The translations under genes and the position numbers were made by a program. The notes below the pieces were generated by a model. That model was not told where the DNA came from. It was given only the letters and a program-made list of their open reading frames with translations, and made no database searches. This document shows, piece by piece, positions 46,895 through 56,273 of a stretch of 64,000 nt of DNA. Position 1 is the first letter of the stretch. Each line of letters opens with the position of its first letter. Origin of the DNA: JAVDCA01 sp963819385. GTDB lineage: Bacteria > Pseudomonadota > Alphaproteobacteria > Rhizobiales > Xanthobacteraceae. The stretch covers positions 930,001 to 994,000 of the forward strand of contig CAWFVV010000001.1 of assembly GCA_963819385.1 (NCBI GenBank). The letters are read 5' to 3'.

Positions 46895-48241
46895 TTAGAA
46901 TCCCACAGCCGTGCCGTGCAGATCGTACGCGTCCGCGCGCTCGATCTTCACAGTCGCGATCTCGCCGACACGTAACGGCCTGTGCGCCGCCACGTAGACG
47001 GTGCCGTCGATCTCTGGCGCGTCGCCCTTGCTGCGGCCCTTGGCGACGCTCGGGCCGACCTCATCGATGATCACCTGCTGGCGCGTGCCGACCTTGCGCT
47101 TGATGCGTCTGGCGGAAATCGCCTGCTGGTGGCGCATGAAGCGGTCGTGGCGTTCCGCCTTCACTTCATCCGGCACGGGCGCCGCCAGATCGTTCGCGCC
47201 AGCCCCGCGCACGGGCTCGTACTTGAAGCAGCCGACGCGGTCGAGCGCCGCCTCGTCGAGCCAGTCGAGCAGGAACGCGAAGTCCTCCTCGGTCTCGCCC
47301 GGGAAGCCGACGATGAAGGTCGAGCGCAGCGTGAGGTCGGGACAGATCTCGCGCCAGCGCGCGATGCGTTCCAGCGTCTTCTCCTGGGCGGCCGGGCGGC
47401 GCATGCGGCGCAGCACGTCAGGGGAGGCGTGCTGGAACGGAACATCGAGATAGGGGAGGATTTTTCCGTCCGCCATCAGCTCGATAACCTCGTCGACATG
47501 CGGGTAGGGGTAGACATAGTGCAGCCGCACCCAGGCGCCGAACTCGCCGAGCGCACGCGAAAGATCGAGGAACCTGGCGCGCACCTCGCGGTCCTTCCAG
47601 GTGCTCGCCGCGTACTTGATGTCGACGCCGTAGGCCGAGGTGTCCTGCGAGATGACGAGCAGCTCCTTGACGCCGGCCGCGACCAGCTTCTCGGCCTCGC
47701 GCAGCACATCGGCGGCCGGGCGCGAGACGAGATCGCCGCGCAGCTTCGGGATGATGCAGAAGCTGCAGCGGTTGTTGCAGCCTTCGGAAATCTTCAGGTA
47801 CGCGTAGTGGCGCGGCGTGAGCTTGATGCCCTGCGGCGGCACGAGATCGAGAAACGGGTCGTGCAGCGGCGGCGCCGCGCGATGCACGGCGTCGAGCACG
47901 CTCTCATATTGTTGCGGCCCTGTGACCGCGAGCACGTTCGGATAGCGCGCCGTGATGCTGTCGGGCTCGGCGCCCATGCAGCCGGTCACGACGACCTTGC
48001 CGTTGTCGGCGAGCGCGGTGCCGATCGCGTCGAGCGATTCCGCCTTGGCGCTGTCGAGGAAGCCGCAGGTGTTGACGATGACGAGATCGGCGCCCTGGTG
48101 CGTGCGGGTGAGCTCATAGCCCTCAGCGCGCAGCCGCGTGATGATGCGCTCGGAATTGACCAGCGCCTTCGGGCAGCCGAGCGAGACGAAGCTTACTTTG
48201 GGGGCAACGACGGTGCTGATTTTCTGTTCTTCGCTTGCCAT
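46895..48241 (-). CDS. rimO: ribosomal protein S12 methylthiotransferase RimO
   Basis: RimO adds a methylthio group to an aspartate of ribosomal protein S12. The 448-aa protein has the UPF0004 domain (VSFVSLGCPKALVNSERI, VNTCGFLDSAK, VTGCMG), the radical SAM triad in SEGCNNRCSFCIIPKLRG, and a C-terminal TRAM domain (EIDGTVYVA...VKIERADAYDLHGT). Both sets of three cysteines are present. It is convergent with bioA. Confidence 0.96.
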   Translation of the reverse strand: MASEEQKISTVVAPKVSFVSLGCPKALVNSERIITRLRAEGYELTRTHQGADLVIVNTCGFLDSAKAESLDAIGTALADNGKVVVTGCMGAEPDSITARYPNVLAVTGPQQYESVLDAVHRAAPPLHDPFLDLVPPQGIKLTPRHYAYLKISEGCNNRCSFCIIPKLRGDLVSRPAADVLREAEKLVAAGVKELLVISQDTSAYGVDIKYAASTWKDREVRARFLDLSRALGEFGAWVRLHYVYPYPHVDEVIELMADGKILPYLDVPFQHASPDVLRRMRRPAAQEKTLERIARWREICPDLTLRSTFIVGFPGETEEDFAFLLDWLDEAALDRVGCFKYEPVRGAGANDLAAPVPDEVKAERHDRFMRHQQAISARRIKRKVGTRQQVIIDEVGPSVAKGRSKGDAPEIDGTVYVAAHRPLRVGEIATVKIERADAYDLHGTAVGF

Positions 48242-48264
48242 GAGGTGGATCGAGTTCAGGGGCG

Positions 48265-49173
48265 TCAGTGCGCCCGCTCAGTCTTCGCAAGCGCGCCGCT
48301 GACGGCCTGCAAGGTCGCGTCGCCGCCCTGCGCGATCGCGTCCTGGATGTCCTTGCCCTTGCCGAGTGCACCCATCTGGCGCTGCCGCTGCACGGTCGCG
48401 CTTGCCATATGGGGATCGAGCCCAAGCTCGCGCAAGGTGTCGGCGACCTCTTCCATCTCGGCGGCGCGGCGGGTGCCGTGGTTCGCCATGCGCTCCAGGT
48501 TGTAGGCGACGGTTTTCGGCCAATCGAGGCCCGGATAGCTCTTTCCCAGCGAGGCGAGAATCTGCGGCGTGACGCCGGCGCGCGTCGCCGCCAGAAAGCA
48601 TTCGGCGGTGAGCGCCTCGAGCCCCTTGACCATCACGCTGCGCACCATCTTGATCGCGGCCGCCTGGCCGATCTCGGGACCCGCGATCGTGGGCTTCATG
48701 TCGAGCTCCTGCATCACCGACTCGATCGCCAGCGCATGCTGGCCGGCCAGCAGCACCGGCGTCTGGTGGCGCGCCGGATACACCGGCGCCATCACGGCGA
48801 CGTCGACGTAGCGGGCCGTACCCGCAAGATGCCGGTCGGTCGCCTGCTTGCGGCCCGGGGAGACCGAATTGACGTCGAGGTAGAATTGCTCGGCGCGCAG
48901 ATGGGGCTTTGCCTGCTGCGCGGCCGCGAGGCTCGATGCCGCCGTCACGGCCGCGATCACGATATCGGAACCCTGGATCGCATCTGCCGCGGACGTACCG
49001 ACCCGTACCCCGATCTGCTCGCCCGCCGCGCGCAGCTTTGCGCCCGCGGGTTCCGGAAACAGGACGTCCCACGCCGCCATGGTGGTGACGCCAGCGGTCT
49101 TCAGCCCGGCCGCAAACGCCTGGCCGGCTTCGCCGAAGCCGATGAAGCAGAGGCGGGGGGTGTTGTGGGTCAT
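48265..49173 (-). CDS. NAD(P)-dependent 6PGDH/3-hydroxyisobutyrate dehydrogenase-like protein (DUF1932)
   Basis: This 302-aa protein has an N-terminal Rossmann domain (LCFIGFGEAGQAFAAGLKTAG) and the dehydrogenase lysine region in GQAAAIKMVRSVMVKGLEAL, followed by the helical DUF1932 domain. Members reduce or oxidise small beta-hydroxy acids; the substrate is not known. It is 23 bp upstream of rimO on the same strand and probably co-transcribed with it. Confidence 0.88.
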   Translation of the reverse strand: MTHNTPRLCFIGFGEAGQAFAAGLKTAGVTTMAAWDVLFPEPAGAKLRAAGEQIGVRVGTSAADAIQGSDIVIAAVTAASSLAAAQQAKPHLRAEQFYLDVNSVSPGRKQATDRHLAGTARYVDVAVMAPVYPARHQTPVLLAGQHALAIESVMQELDMKPTIAGPEIGQAAAIKMVRSVMVKGLEALTAECFLAATRAGVTPQILASLGKSYPGLDWPKTVAYNLERMANHGTRRAAEMEEVADTLRELGLDPHMASATVQRQRQMGALGKGKDIQDAIAQGGDATLQAVSGALAKTERAH

Positions 49174-49477
49174 GGAAACATCCTCAAGCTAGTCGCGGCA
49201 GTGATTACGAAATCCGCGGCAGTCGAGCAAGCAAGGCGGGGCCGGATGGCGGCGGGCGTCCGCAGGCGGCCGAGCAGACCAAGCCTTACGCGCGCCTTCA
49301 GAACGTGCTATTCAGCCGATTAACGGGCCATCTGGGGAGGCGCCGATATCGCGCGGCTGCGGCCTCCGAAAATCGCTGAGCAATATGCGGGACTCGGTGT
49401 GAAGTCTTGAGGGCTGCCCGATCGAAACTCCAGCGCTCGATTGTTCGTTTTTGCGGCGCAACCGAGGACATCACCTC
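49174..49477. other. intergenic region between divergent genes
   Basis: About 300 bases separate the 6PGDH-like gene (minus) from the small secreted protein gene (plus). Both promoters should lie here, but I see no clear promoter pair, repeat or conserved reading frame. Confidence 0.5.
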
Positions 49478-49879
49478 ATGAGCATGAGAGTTGGACCGCG
49501 ATCTCTGTGTGTGGGCGTCATCCTTTGCCTTGTAATGCAGGCTCCAACGAAGGGTGCAGCCCAAGCTTTGGCGGCCGCCGCAATTGCTCCCTCTCAGATA
49601 CTGAAGCCGTCGGATCTGACGCAAAAGGAATTGGACTATTACAATAAGCTGTCAGATCCTGATGTTGCGAAAAATTTCATCATGACCCGCTCCTTTGTGC
49701 GCCTTTGCCAAAAAGTTATGGATAAAAAAATGCCGGCCGAGCAGCTTCCCGACAAGCCGCTAGGTTTCAGCGTGCGCTATTTACTTGCAGGAGAAGCAAC
49801 GATGATAAACCAAGCCATAAGCGCTTCCATCGTTGCGATGTGCAAGAACAGTCCCAAAGGCTGTTTCGGCGAAAAATAG
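49478..49879 (+). CDS. small exported protein of unknown function
   Basis: This 133-aa protein has a signal peptide (MRVGPRSLCVGVILCLVMQA, cleavage near GAA-QA) and a mature part with three cysteines (RLCQKV, AMCKNS, KGCFGEK). The coding sequence is AT-richer than its neighbours, with a Lys/Asn-rich middle (LDYYNKLSDPDVAKNFIM), which hints at acquisition by transfer. I do not recognise a family. The ATG at 49478 follows GAGGA at a spacing of about 8 bases; 49484 is also possible. Confidence 0.6.
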   Translation: MSMRVGPRSLCVGVILCLVMQAPTKGAAQALAAAAIAPSQILKPSDLTQKELDYYNKLSDPDVAKNFIMTRSFVRLCQKVMDKKMPAEQLPDKPLGFSVRYLLAGEATMINQAISASIVAMCKNSPKGCFGEK

Positions 49880-49924
49880 CTTATCGGCACGGAAGCTCGA
49901 GCGTCATAGCGCCCCTCGCTCCGG

Positions 49925-49953
49925 CCCTCTCCCCGCCGGGAAAAGGGGCAGGG
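49925..49953. terminator. weak GC-rich hairpin between convergent genes
   Basis: CCC and CCCC arms can pair with GGGG and GGG across a short loop with an internal mismatch. It lies between the small exported protein and kdpE and may help end both transcripts, but it has no T run. Confidence 0.3.
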
Positions 49954-49957
49954 TCGG

Positions 49958-50647
49958 TCACTCCGGCGCTCGCAGCCGGTAGCCGATCCCGGTCTCGGTG
50001 AGTACGTAGTGCGGCCGCTCCGGGTTCTCCTCGATCTTCTGCCGCAGCTGGCGCACGTAGACGCGCAGGTACTGGGCATCCGTCAGCTCGTCCCACAGTT
50101 CCTTGAGCAGGAAGCGGTGGGTCAGCACCTTGCCGGCATGCTGCACCAGGATGCGCAGCAGGTCGTATTCCTTGGGCGACAGCTTGATCTCCCTGTCGGC
50201 GACCCGGACGATGCGGCGCACGAGGTCGACCGAGAGGTCGCCGACCCGGAAGATCGGCCGCTCGCCGTGCACCTGCAATTGGTGGCGCAGCGCCGCGCGG
50301 ATGCGCGCCAGGAGCTCGTCCATGCCGAACGGCTTGGTGATATAGTCGTCGGCGCCGAGATCGAGCGCCTGCACCTTGGCGGCTTCCTCGCCGCGGCTCG
50401 ACAGCACGACGATCGGCACACCCTCGTTCTTCTGGCGCATCTGCCGCAGCAGCTCGAGGCCGTCGATGTCGGGCAGGCCGAGGTCGAGGATGATGAGATC
50501 GGGCTTCTGCGCCACCAGCTCGAGCGCGACGCGCCCGCTCGGCGCGTCGAGGATGTCGTAGCCCTGCGTGCTCAGGCCGAGGCGCAGCAGCTTGCGGATC
50601 GGCGGTTCGTCGTCGACCACCAGCACTTTCAGTGGCGCGGCGCTCAT
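49958..50647 (-). CDS. kdpE: response regulator KdpE
   Basis: KdpE is the OmpR-type regulator that turns on kdp genes when potassium or turgor is low. The 229-aa protein has a receiver domain (LKVLVVDDEPPIRKLLRLGL, phospho-acceptor Asp in DLIILDLGLPDIDGLELL, Lys in DDYITKPF) and a winged-helix DNA-binding domain (LSPKEYDLLRILVQHAGKVL...YLRVYVRQLRQKIE). It is the last gene of the operon and overlaps kdpD by 4 bp. Five candidate binding sites lie at 58.4-61.4 kb. Confidence 0.96.
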   Translation of the reverse strand: MSAAPLKVLVVDDEPPIRKLLRLGLSTQGYDILDAPSGRVALELVAQKPDLIILDLGLPDIDGLELLRQMRQKNEGVPIVVLSSRGEEAAKVQALDLGADDYITKPFGMDELLARIRAALRHQLQVHGERPIFRVGDLSVDLVRRIVRVADREIKLSPKEYDLLRILVQHAGKVLTHRFLLKELWDELTDAQYLRVYVRQLRQKIEENPERPHYVLTETGIGYRLRAPE

Positions 50648-53367
50648 GCGGCGGTGTCCAGCTGCTTGGTTGCCGCCGGAATGGGCAGGCGGACGGTAAA
50701 GACCGCGCCGCGGCGGTCGGTGCGGTTGCCCGCCGTGATCGTGCCGTGCAGCGCCTCGATGAAGCCGCGCGCGATCGCGAGCCCGAGCCCGGTGCCGGCG
50801 CGCACCTGGTCGCCCTTCTGCGCGCGGTAGAACTTGTCGAAGATGCGCTCGAGGTCGCCGGGCGGAATGCCGTCGCCTTCGTCCATCACCTGCAAATAGA
50901 CGGCCTCGCCGTCCTGCGAGCCGGCGATCCGGATGGTCGTGTCGGGCGGCGCGTACTTCGCGGCATTGTCGAGCAGGTTGAACAGGGCCTGCTCGAACAG
51001 GACCGCGTCGAGCTTGAGCATCGGGAGGCCAGCCGCGAGGTCCACCTCGACGCGATGGCGGGAGAGTATCTTGGCCGCGCGGTTGAGCGCCGTGCCGACG
51101 ATCTCGGCCGGATCGTGCAGGGCGGTGTTTGGCACCACGGCCCCGGATTCGAGCCGCGTCATGTCGAGCAGGTTGGCGATGAAGCGGTTGAGCCGCTCGG
51201 ATTCGTCGATGATGGTCGCCAGCAGATCAGCCTTCTGCGCGTCGGTGAGCTGGCCCGCGAGATTGCGCAGGGTTCCGGCGGTACCGAGAATCGCCGCCAG
51301 CGGCGTCTTGAGGTCGTGCGAGATCGAGGTGAGGAGGGCCGAGCGCAGCCGATCGGTCTCGGCGGTGCGCTTCGCCCGCTCCAGGTCCTCGACCAGGCTC
51401 ACGCGCTCGATCGCAAGCGCGCTCTGGTCGATCAGCGCGTCGAGCAGGCGGCGCTGGTCGGGCGTGAGCAGGGGGCCCGGCTTGTCGCTGTCGATGCCGA
51501 CGACGCCGATCGCGCCGCGGCCGGTGCGCATCGGCAGAAACAAGCGCTTGGCGCCCGGCAGCGTGTCCGAGCCGCGGCCGGCCGCGCGATTGTTGTCCCA
51601 CGCCCAACGGGCGGCCGCGAGGTCCGCCTCGTCGAGCGTATCCTCGGGTGGATAGCCGGCCTTGACGACGATCGAACCCGCGTCCGGCAGCAGCAGCACC
51701 ACGCGCACCTTGAGCATCAGCGCGGCCTGGTAGGCGGTCGCCCACAACACGTCGTCCATGGTGCCGACGCCCGCGAGCTTGCGGCTGAACGAATAGAGCG
51801 ATTCGATCGAGCGCACGCGACCGTGCGCGATCACGGCCGCGCTGCGGCCCTGTGCCGCCACGTTGGAGACGATGAGCGCGACCAGGATGAAGAACACGAA
51901 CGCCGCCACATTGGTGGGGTCCGCGATCGTGAAGGTGAAGATCGGCGGCAGGAAGAAGAAATTGTAGGCGAGCGACGCGCCCACGCTCGCGGCCAGCGAC
52001 GGCAGCAGTCCGTAACGCACTGCGACCACCACGATCGCGGTCAGAAATACGAGGTCGACGTTCTCGACCCCGAAGGTCGGCTTGATCAGCTCGCCGACGC
52101 CGAGCGCGATCGCGACCGCGAGGACCGCAAAGCCGTACGGAAGGACGTCGAAGCCGCGCGGTGCATCCGCGGCCCGGATGGTCTTGCGCGGGATCGGCTC
52201 GCGGGCGAGGTCGTCGCCGGCGATCACGTTGACGCTGATATTGCCGGAGCGACGGACGAGATCGTGCACGACCGAGCCATGCAGGATCTCGAACCAGCGT
52301 GCGCGGGTCGATTTGCCGATGATGATCTGGGTGGCGTTGTGCTCGCGCGCATAGTCGACCACGTCGTCCGCGATGCGCCGCAGCCCGCTCGGGATCGTGA
52401 CGGCCTCGCCGCCCAGCCGCTCGGCGAGCCGCAGCGTGTCGGCGACGCGGTCGCGCTGCTCCTCGGTCAGCTGCAGGCTGCGCCGCGTCTCGACGTAGAG
52501 CGCCGTCCATGGCGCATGCAGACGGTCGGCGCGGCGCTTGGCGTAGCGCACGAGGCCGGCCGCGCGCGGGTCCTCGCTCACGCAGACCAGGATGCGCTCC
52601 CCGGCCGCCCACGGGCCGGAGATCGCGCGCGCCTGCATCGCGGTGAGCAGCTCGTCGTCGACCCGCTCGGCGGTGCGTCGCAGCGCAAGCTCGCGCAGCG
52701 CCGTGAGGTTCGCGGGCGAGAAGAAGTGTTCGAGCGCGCGCTCGGCTTGGCGCGGCACGTAGACCTTGCCCTCGCGCAGGCGCGAGATCAGGTCGTCGGG
52801 GGTGAGGTCGACCAGCTCGACCGCGTCGGCGCGGTCGAACACCTCGTCCGGCACGGTCTCGCGCACCCGCACGTGCGTGATCTGCGCCACCACGTCGTTG
52901 AGGCTCTCGATGTGCTGGATGTTGACGGTCGTGTAGACGTCGATGCCGCGGTTGCGCAGCTCCTCGACGTCGAGGTAGCGCTTGGGATGGCGGCTGCCTT
53001 CCGCATTGGTATGGGCGAGCTCGTCGACCAGCACGATCTGCGGGCGGCGGGCGATGATGGCGTCGAGGTCCATCTCGTCGAGCCAGTGGCCGTGGTAGGG
53101 GATGCGGCGTCGCGGCACCACCTCGAGGCCTTCGAGCAACGCCTCGGTCTCCTTGCGGCCGTGCGTCTCGACGACGCCGATCACCACGTCGTAGCCGTCG
53201 CGCTGGCGGGCGCGCGCTTGCAGCAGCATCTCGTAGGTCTTGCCCACGCCCGGAGCCGCGCCGACGAAGATGCGCAGCTTTCCGGCGCGGCCTTCCTCGC
53301 GCCGCGCCGCCTCCAGCAGGGCTTCCGGCGATGGACGCTGATCCGGATCGCGTCGCTGGTCGGCCAT
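50644..53367 (-). CDS. kdpD: sensor histidine kinase KdpD
   Basis: KdpD senses potassium and phosphorylates KdpE. The 907-aa protein is full length: N-terminal KdpD domain with Walker A-like FVGAAPGVGKTYEML (residues about 33-47) and DELAHTN, a universal-stress-protein domain (ILVCVSEDPRAAGLVR), four transmembrane helices (about 400-500), a GAF-like domain, the HisKA box SISHDLKTPLAAILGT, and HATPase motifs (NLLDNAAKYAP, GTGLGLAIARG). It follows kdpC by 38 bp. In E. coli the USP domain binds FPr/UspC; that is known of the family, not shown here. Confidence 0.97.
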   Translation of the reverse strand: MADQRRDPDQRPSPEALLEAARREEGRAGKLRIFVGAAPGVGKTYEMLLQARARQRDGYDVVIGVVETHGRKETEALLEGLEVVPRRRIPYHGHWLDEMDLDAIIARRPQIVLVDELAHTNAEGSRHPKRYLDVEELRNRGIDVYTTVNIQHIESLNDVVAQITHVRVRETVPDEVFDRADAVELVDLTPDDLISRLREGKVYVPRQAERALEHFFSPANLTALRELALRRTAERVDDELLTAMQARAISGPWAAGERILVCVSEDPRAAGLVRYAKRRADRLHAPWTALYVETRRSLQLTEEQRDRVADTLRLAERLGGEAVTIPSGLRRIADDVVDYAREHNATQIIIGKSTRARWFEILHGSVVHDLVRRSGNISVNVIAGDDLAREPIPRKTIRAADAPRGFDVLPYGFAVLAVAIALGVGELIKPTFGVENVDLVFLTAIVVVAVRYGLLPSLAASVGASLAYNFFFLPPIFTFTIADPTNVAAFVFFILVALIVSNVAAQGRSAAVIAHGRVRSIESLYSFSRKLAGVGTMDDVLWATAYQAALMLKVRVVLLLPDAGSIVVKAGYPPEDTLDEADLAAARWAWDNNRAAGRGSDTLPGAKRLFLPMRTGRGAIGVVGIDSDKPGPLLTPDQRRLLDALIDQSALAIERVSLVEDLERAKRTAETDRLRSALLTSISHDLKTPLAAILGTAGTLRNLAGQLTDAQKADLLATIIDESERLNRFIANLLDMTRLESGAVVPNTALHDPAEIVGTALNRAAKILSRHRVEVDLAAGLPMLKLDAVLFEQALFNLLDNAAKYAPPDTTIRIAGSQDGEAVYLQVMDEGDGIPPGDLERIFDKFYRAQKGDQVRAGTGLGLAIARGFIEALHGTITAGNRTDRRGAVFTVRLPIPAATKQLDTAA

Positions 53368-53405
53368 TGCGTCGGATGCCTCAGGCGCCCCTGAGGCCCG
53401 CCATC

Positions 53406-54008
53406 TTATTTCGCGGCCGCGTCCAGGGCGAGATTGAGTTGCAGAACGTTCACGTGCGGCTCGCCGATCAACCCGAAGAGGCGCTCCTCGGTATGCTCGG
53501 CGACAAGCGTGCGCACGCTCTCTTCCGATATATTACGCGCTTTGGCGACGCGCGGCACCTGGAAGAGCGCCGCGTCGGGCGAAATGTCCGGATCGAGGCC
53601 GCTGCCCGAGGTAGTGACCAGATCGATCGGCACCGGCATCGTGGGGTTCTCGGCCTTGAGGTCGGCCACGGCCTTCGCGACACGATCTTTCAGCGCCTGG
53701 TTGGTGGGGCCGAGATTGGAGCCCGACGAGTTGGCGGCGTTGTAGGGCGCGTCGATCGTCTTGCTCGAATCCTTCGGATCGGGTGTGTTGGTCGCCGACG
53801 GGCGGCCGTGGAAATACTTGCCCGACGTGAAAACCTGGCCGATCAGCGCCGAGCCGACGACCTTGCCGTCGCGTTCGATCATGCTGCCTTGTGCCTGCTT
53901 GGGGAAGACGACCTCGGCGATTCCGGTGATGGCCAGCGGGTAGCCGAGGCCGGTGATCAGCGTGAGGGCGACGACGAGGATGATCGCCGGGCGGATTTCG
54001 CGCAACAT
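53406..54008 (-). CDS. kdpC: potassium-transporting ATPase subunit KdpC
   Basis: KdpC is the small single-span subunit that stabilises ATP binding to KdpB. The 200-aa protein starts MLREIRPAIILVVALTLITG with its one transmembrane helix and shows YFHGRPSAT, SSGSNLGPTNQAL, SGSGLDPDISPDAA and RVAKARNISEESVR, all KdpC features. GGAGAAG precedes the ATG, 26 bp after kdpB. Confidence 0.97.
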   Translation of the reverse strand: MLREIRPAIILVVALTLITGLGYPLAITGIAEVVFPKQAQGSMIERDGKVVGSALIGQVFTSGKYFHGRPSATNTPDPKDSSKTIDAPYNAANSSGSNLGPTNQALKDRVAKAVADLKAENPTMPVPIDLVTTSGSGLDPDISPDAALFQVPRVAKARNISEESVRTLVAEHTEERLFGLIGEPHVNVLQLNLALDAAAK

Positions 54009-54034
54009 GACTGCTTCTCCTGTGGCCTGAACCG

Positions 54035-56176
54035 TCAGGCCAGATGCAAGGCGGTGACCAGGAGGTCGATCGCCTTGATGCCGATGAACGGAATGATGAC
54101 CCCGCCGACGCCGTAGATCAGCAGATTGCGGCGCAGCAGCGGGCCTGCGCCGATCGGGCGATAGGCGACGCCCTTGAGCGAGAGCGGGATGAGCGCGACG
54201 ATGATCAGCGCGTTGAAGATGATCGCCGACAGGATCGCGCTCTGGGCGCTGTGCAGGTGCATGACGTTGAGCGCGTTGAGCGGGCCCACGGTCGCGCCCG
54301 CCGGCACATAGAGCGTCGCGAACATCGCCGGGATGATCGCGAAGTACTTCGCGACATCGTTGGCGATCGAGAAGGTCGTCAGCGCGCCGCGCGTCATCAG
54401 GAGCTGCTTGCCGATCTCGACGATCTCGATGAGCTTGGTCGGATTGGAGTCGAGGTCGACCATGTTGCCGGCCTCGCGCGCGGCCTGGGTGCCGGTGTTC
54501 ATCGCGACTCCGACATCGGCCTGGGCCAGTGCAGGGGCATCGTTGGTGCCGTCGCCGCACATCGCGACGAGCTTGCCCTTGGCCTGCTCGGCCTGGATCA
54601 GCCGCAGCTTGTCCTCGGGCGTCGCCTGGGCGAGGAAGTCGTCGACGCCGGCCTCCGCCGCGATCGCGGTCGCGGTCATCGGGTTGTCGCCCGTGATCAT
54701 GATGGTGCGGATGCCCATGCGGCGCAGCTCGGCGAAGCGCTCGCGGATGCCGCCCTTGACGATGTCCTTGAGGTGCACGACGCCGAGCAGCTTGCCGTCC
54801 TTGGCGACCGCGAGCGGCGTGCCGCCGGATTTCGCGATCGTCTCGGCGATCGACTGCACCTCGCGGGCGGCCTCGGTGCTGACGGCGGGCGCGAGCACCC
54901 GCACCGTGCCGGCCGGGCCGGCCGCGGTCGAGGGACCGTTGAGGAAGCCGAGGATCGAGTCGACCGCGCCCTTGCGCACCCACGAGGTGCCGAGCTCGAC
55001 CCCGCTCATGCGGCTCTGCGCCGTGAACGGGATGAACTTGGCGCCGATCTCGGCCACGTCGCGGCCGCGGATGCCGTATTTCTCCTTGGCGAGCACCACG
55101 ATCGAGCGGCCTTCCGGCGTCTCGTCGGCGAGCGAGGCGAGCTGCGCCGCGTCGGCGAGCTCCTGCTCGGAGACGCCGCGCACCGGCTTGAACTCGGTCG
55201 CCTGGCGGTTGCCGAGCGTGATGGTGCCGGTCTTGTCGAGCAGCAGCGTGTCGACGTCGCCGGCCGCCTCGACGGCGCGGCCCGACATGGCGAGCACGTT
55301 GAAGCGCACCAGCCGGTCCATGCCGGCGATGCCGATGGCGGAGAGGAGCGCGCCGATGGTGGTCGGGATCAGGGTGACGAACAGCGCCACCAGAATGATC
55401 ACCGAGATCGAGCCGCCGGCGTATTTCGCGTAGCTCGGGATCGTCACGGTCGCGAACACGAAGATGATGGTGAGGCCCACCAGTAGGATGTCGAGCGCGA
55501 TCTCGTTCGGGGTCTTCTGGCGCTCGGCGCCCTCCACGAGCCTGATCATGCGATCCAGGAAAGTGGATCCTGCCGCCGCCGTGATGCGCACGCGGATCCA
55601 GTCGGACAGCACTTGCGTGCCGCCCGTGACCGCCGAGCGGTCGCCGCCCAACTCGCGGATAACCGGCGCGGACTCGCCCGTGATCGCCGCCTCGTTGACG
55701 GAGGCGACGCCCTCGATCACCTCGCCGTCCGATGGGATGAACTCGCCGGCCTCGACGAGCACGACGTCGTCGACCTTGAGGGAAGTACTGTCGACCAACC
55801 GATAGCTCGTCGGATTGGAGCCGTTGAGCAGCTTCGCCTTGGTCTCGGTGCGCTGGCGGCGCAAGGCGTCGGCCTGGGCCTTACCGCGCCCCTCGGCGAC
55901 CGCCTCGGCGAAGTTCGCGAACAGCACCGTGAACCACAGCCACAGCACGATCTGGAATTCGAAGGCGAGCGTCTGCCCCCCGGTGACGAGGTCGCGCACC
56001 AGGACGACGGTCGTCAGCGCCGAGACCACCTCGAGCACGAACATCACGGGGTTCTTGATGAGCGTGCGCGGGTTGAGCTTGACGAAGGACGAGCCGATGG
56101 CGGGCAGGACGATCTTCGGATCGAACAGCGCCGAGACCGGCATGCGCTTACGGATCTGCGTGGTTTCCATGGTCAT
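54035..56176 (-). CDS. kdpB: potassium-transporting P-type ATPase subunit KdpB
   Basis: KdpB is the catalytic P-type ATPase subunit. The 713-aa protein has AAITGESAPV (actuator loop TGES), the phosphorylation motif LLLDKTGTITLGNR, SRMSGVEL in the nucleotide domain and MCGDGTNDAPALAQADVG in the P-domain hinge. Regulation by phosphorylation of the TGES serine is known for E. coli KdpB, and that Ser is present here. The start MTMETTQIRKR is at 56176; a second ATG six bases later is also possible. Confidence 0.97.
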   Translation of the reverse strand: MTMETTQIRKRMPVSALFDPKIVLPAIGSSFVKLNPRTLIKNPVMFVLEVVSALTTVVLVRDLVTGGQTLAFEFQIVLWLWFTVLFANFAEAVAEGRGKAQADALRRQRTETKAKLLNGSNPTSYRLVDSTSLKVDDVVLVEAGEFIPSDGEVIEGVASVNEAAITGESAPVIRELGGDRSAVTGGTQVLSDWIRVRITAAAGSTFLDRMIRLVEGAERQKTPNEIALDILLVGLTIIFVFATVTIPSYAKYAGGSISVIILVALFVTLIPTTIGALLSAIGIAGMDRLVRFNVLAMSGRAVEAAGDVDTLLLDKTGTITLGNRQATEFKPVRGVSEQELADAAQLASLADETPEGRSIVVLAKEKYGIRGRDVAEIGAKFIPFTAQSRMSGVELGTSWVRKGAVDSILGFLNGPSTAAGPAGTVRVLAPAVSTEAAREVQSIAETIAKSGGTPLAVAKDGKLLGVVHLKDIVKGGIRERFAELRRMGIRTIMITGDNPMTATAIAAEAGVDDFLAQATPEDKLRLIQAEQAKGKLVAMCGDGTNDAPALAQADVGVAMNTGTQAAREAGNMVDLDSNPTKLIEIVEIGKQLLMTRGALTTFSIANDVAKYFAIIPAMFATLYVPAGATVGPLNALNVMHLHSAQSAILSAIIFNALIIVALIPLSLKGVAYRPIGAGPLLRRNLLIYGVGGVIIPFIGIKAIDLLVTALHLA

Positions 56177-56273
56177 TTGTCGTCACTCCGAATTCAAAGC
56201 TCGTAGCCCGCGTTGAGCGAAGCGAAATGCGGTACCGAGGTCCCCGAATGTCGCTGCGCTCCATCCGCTACAT

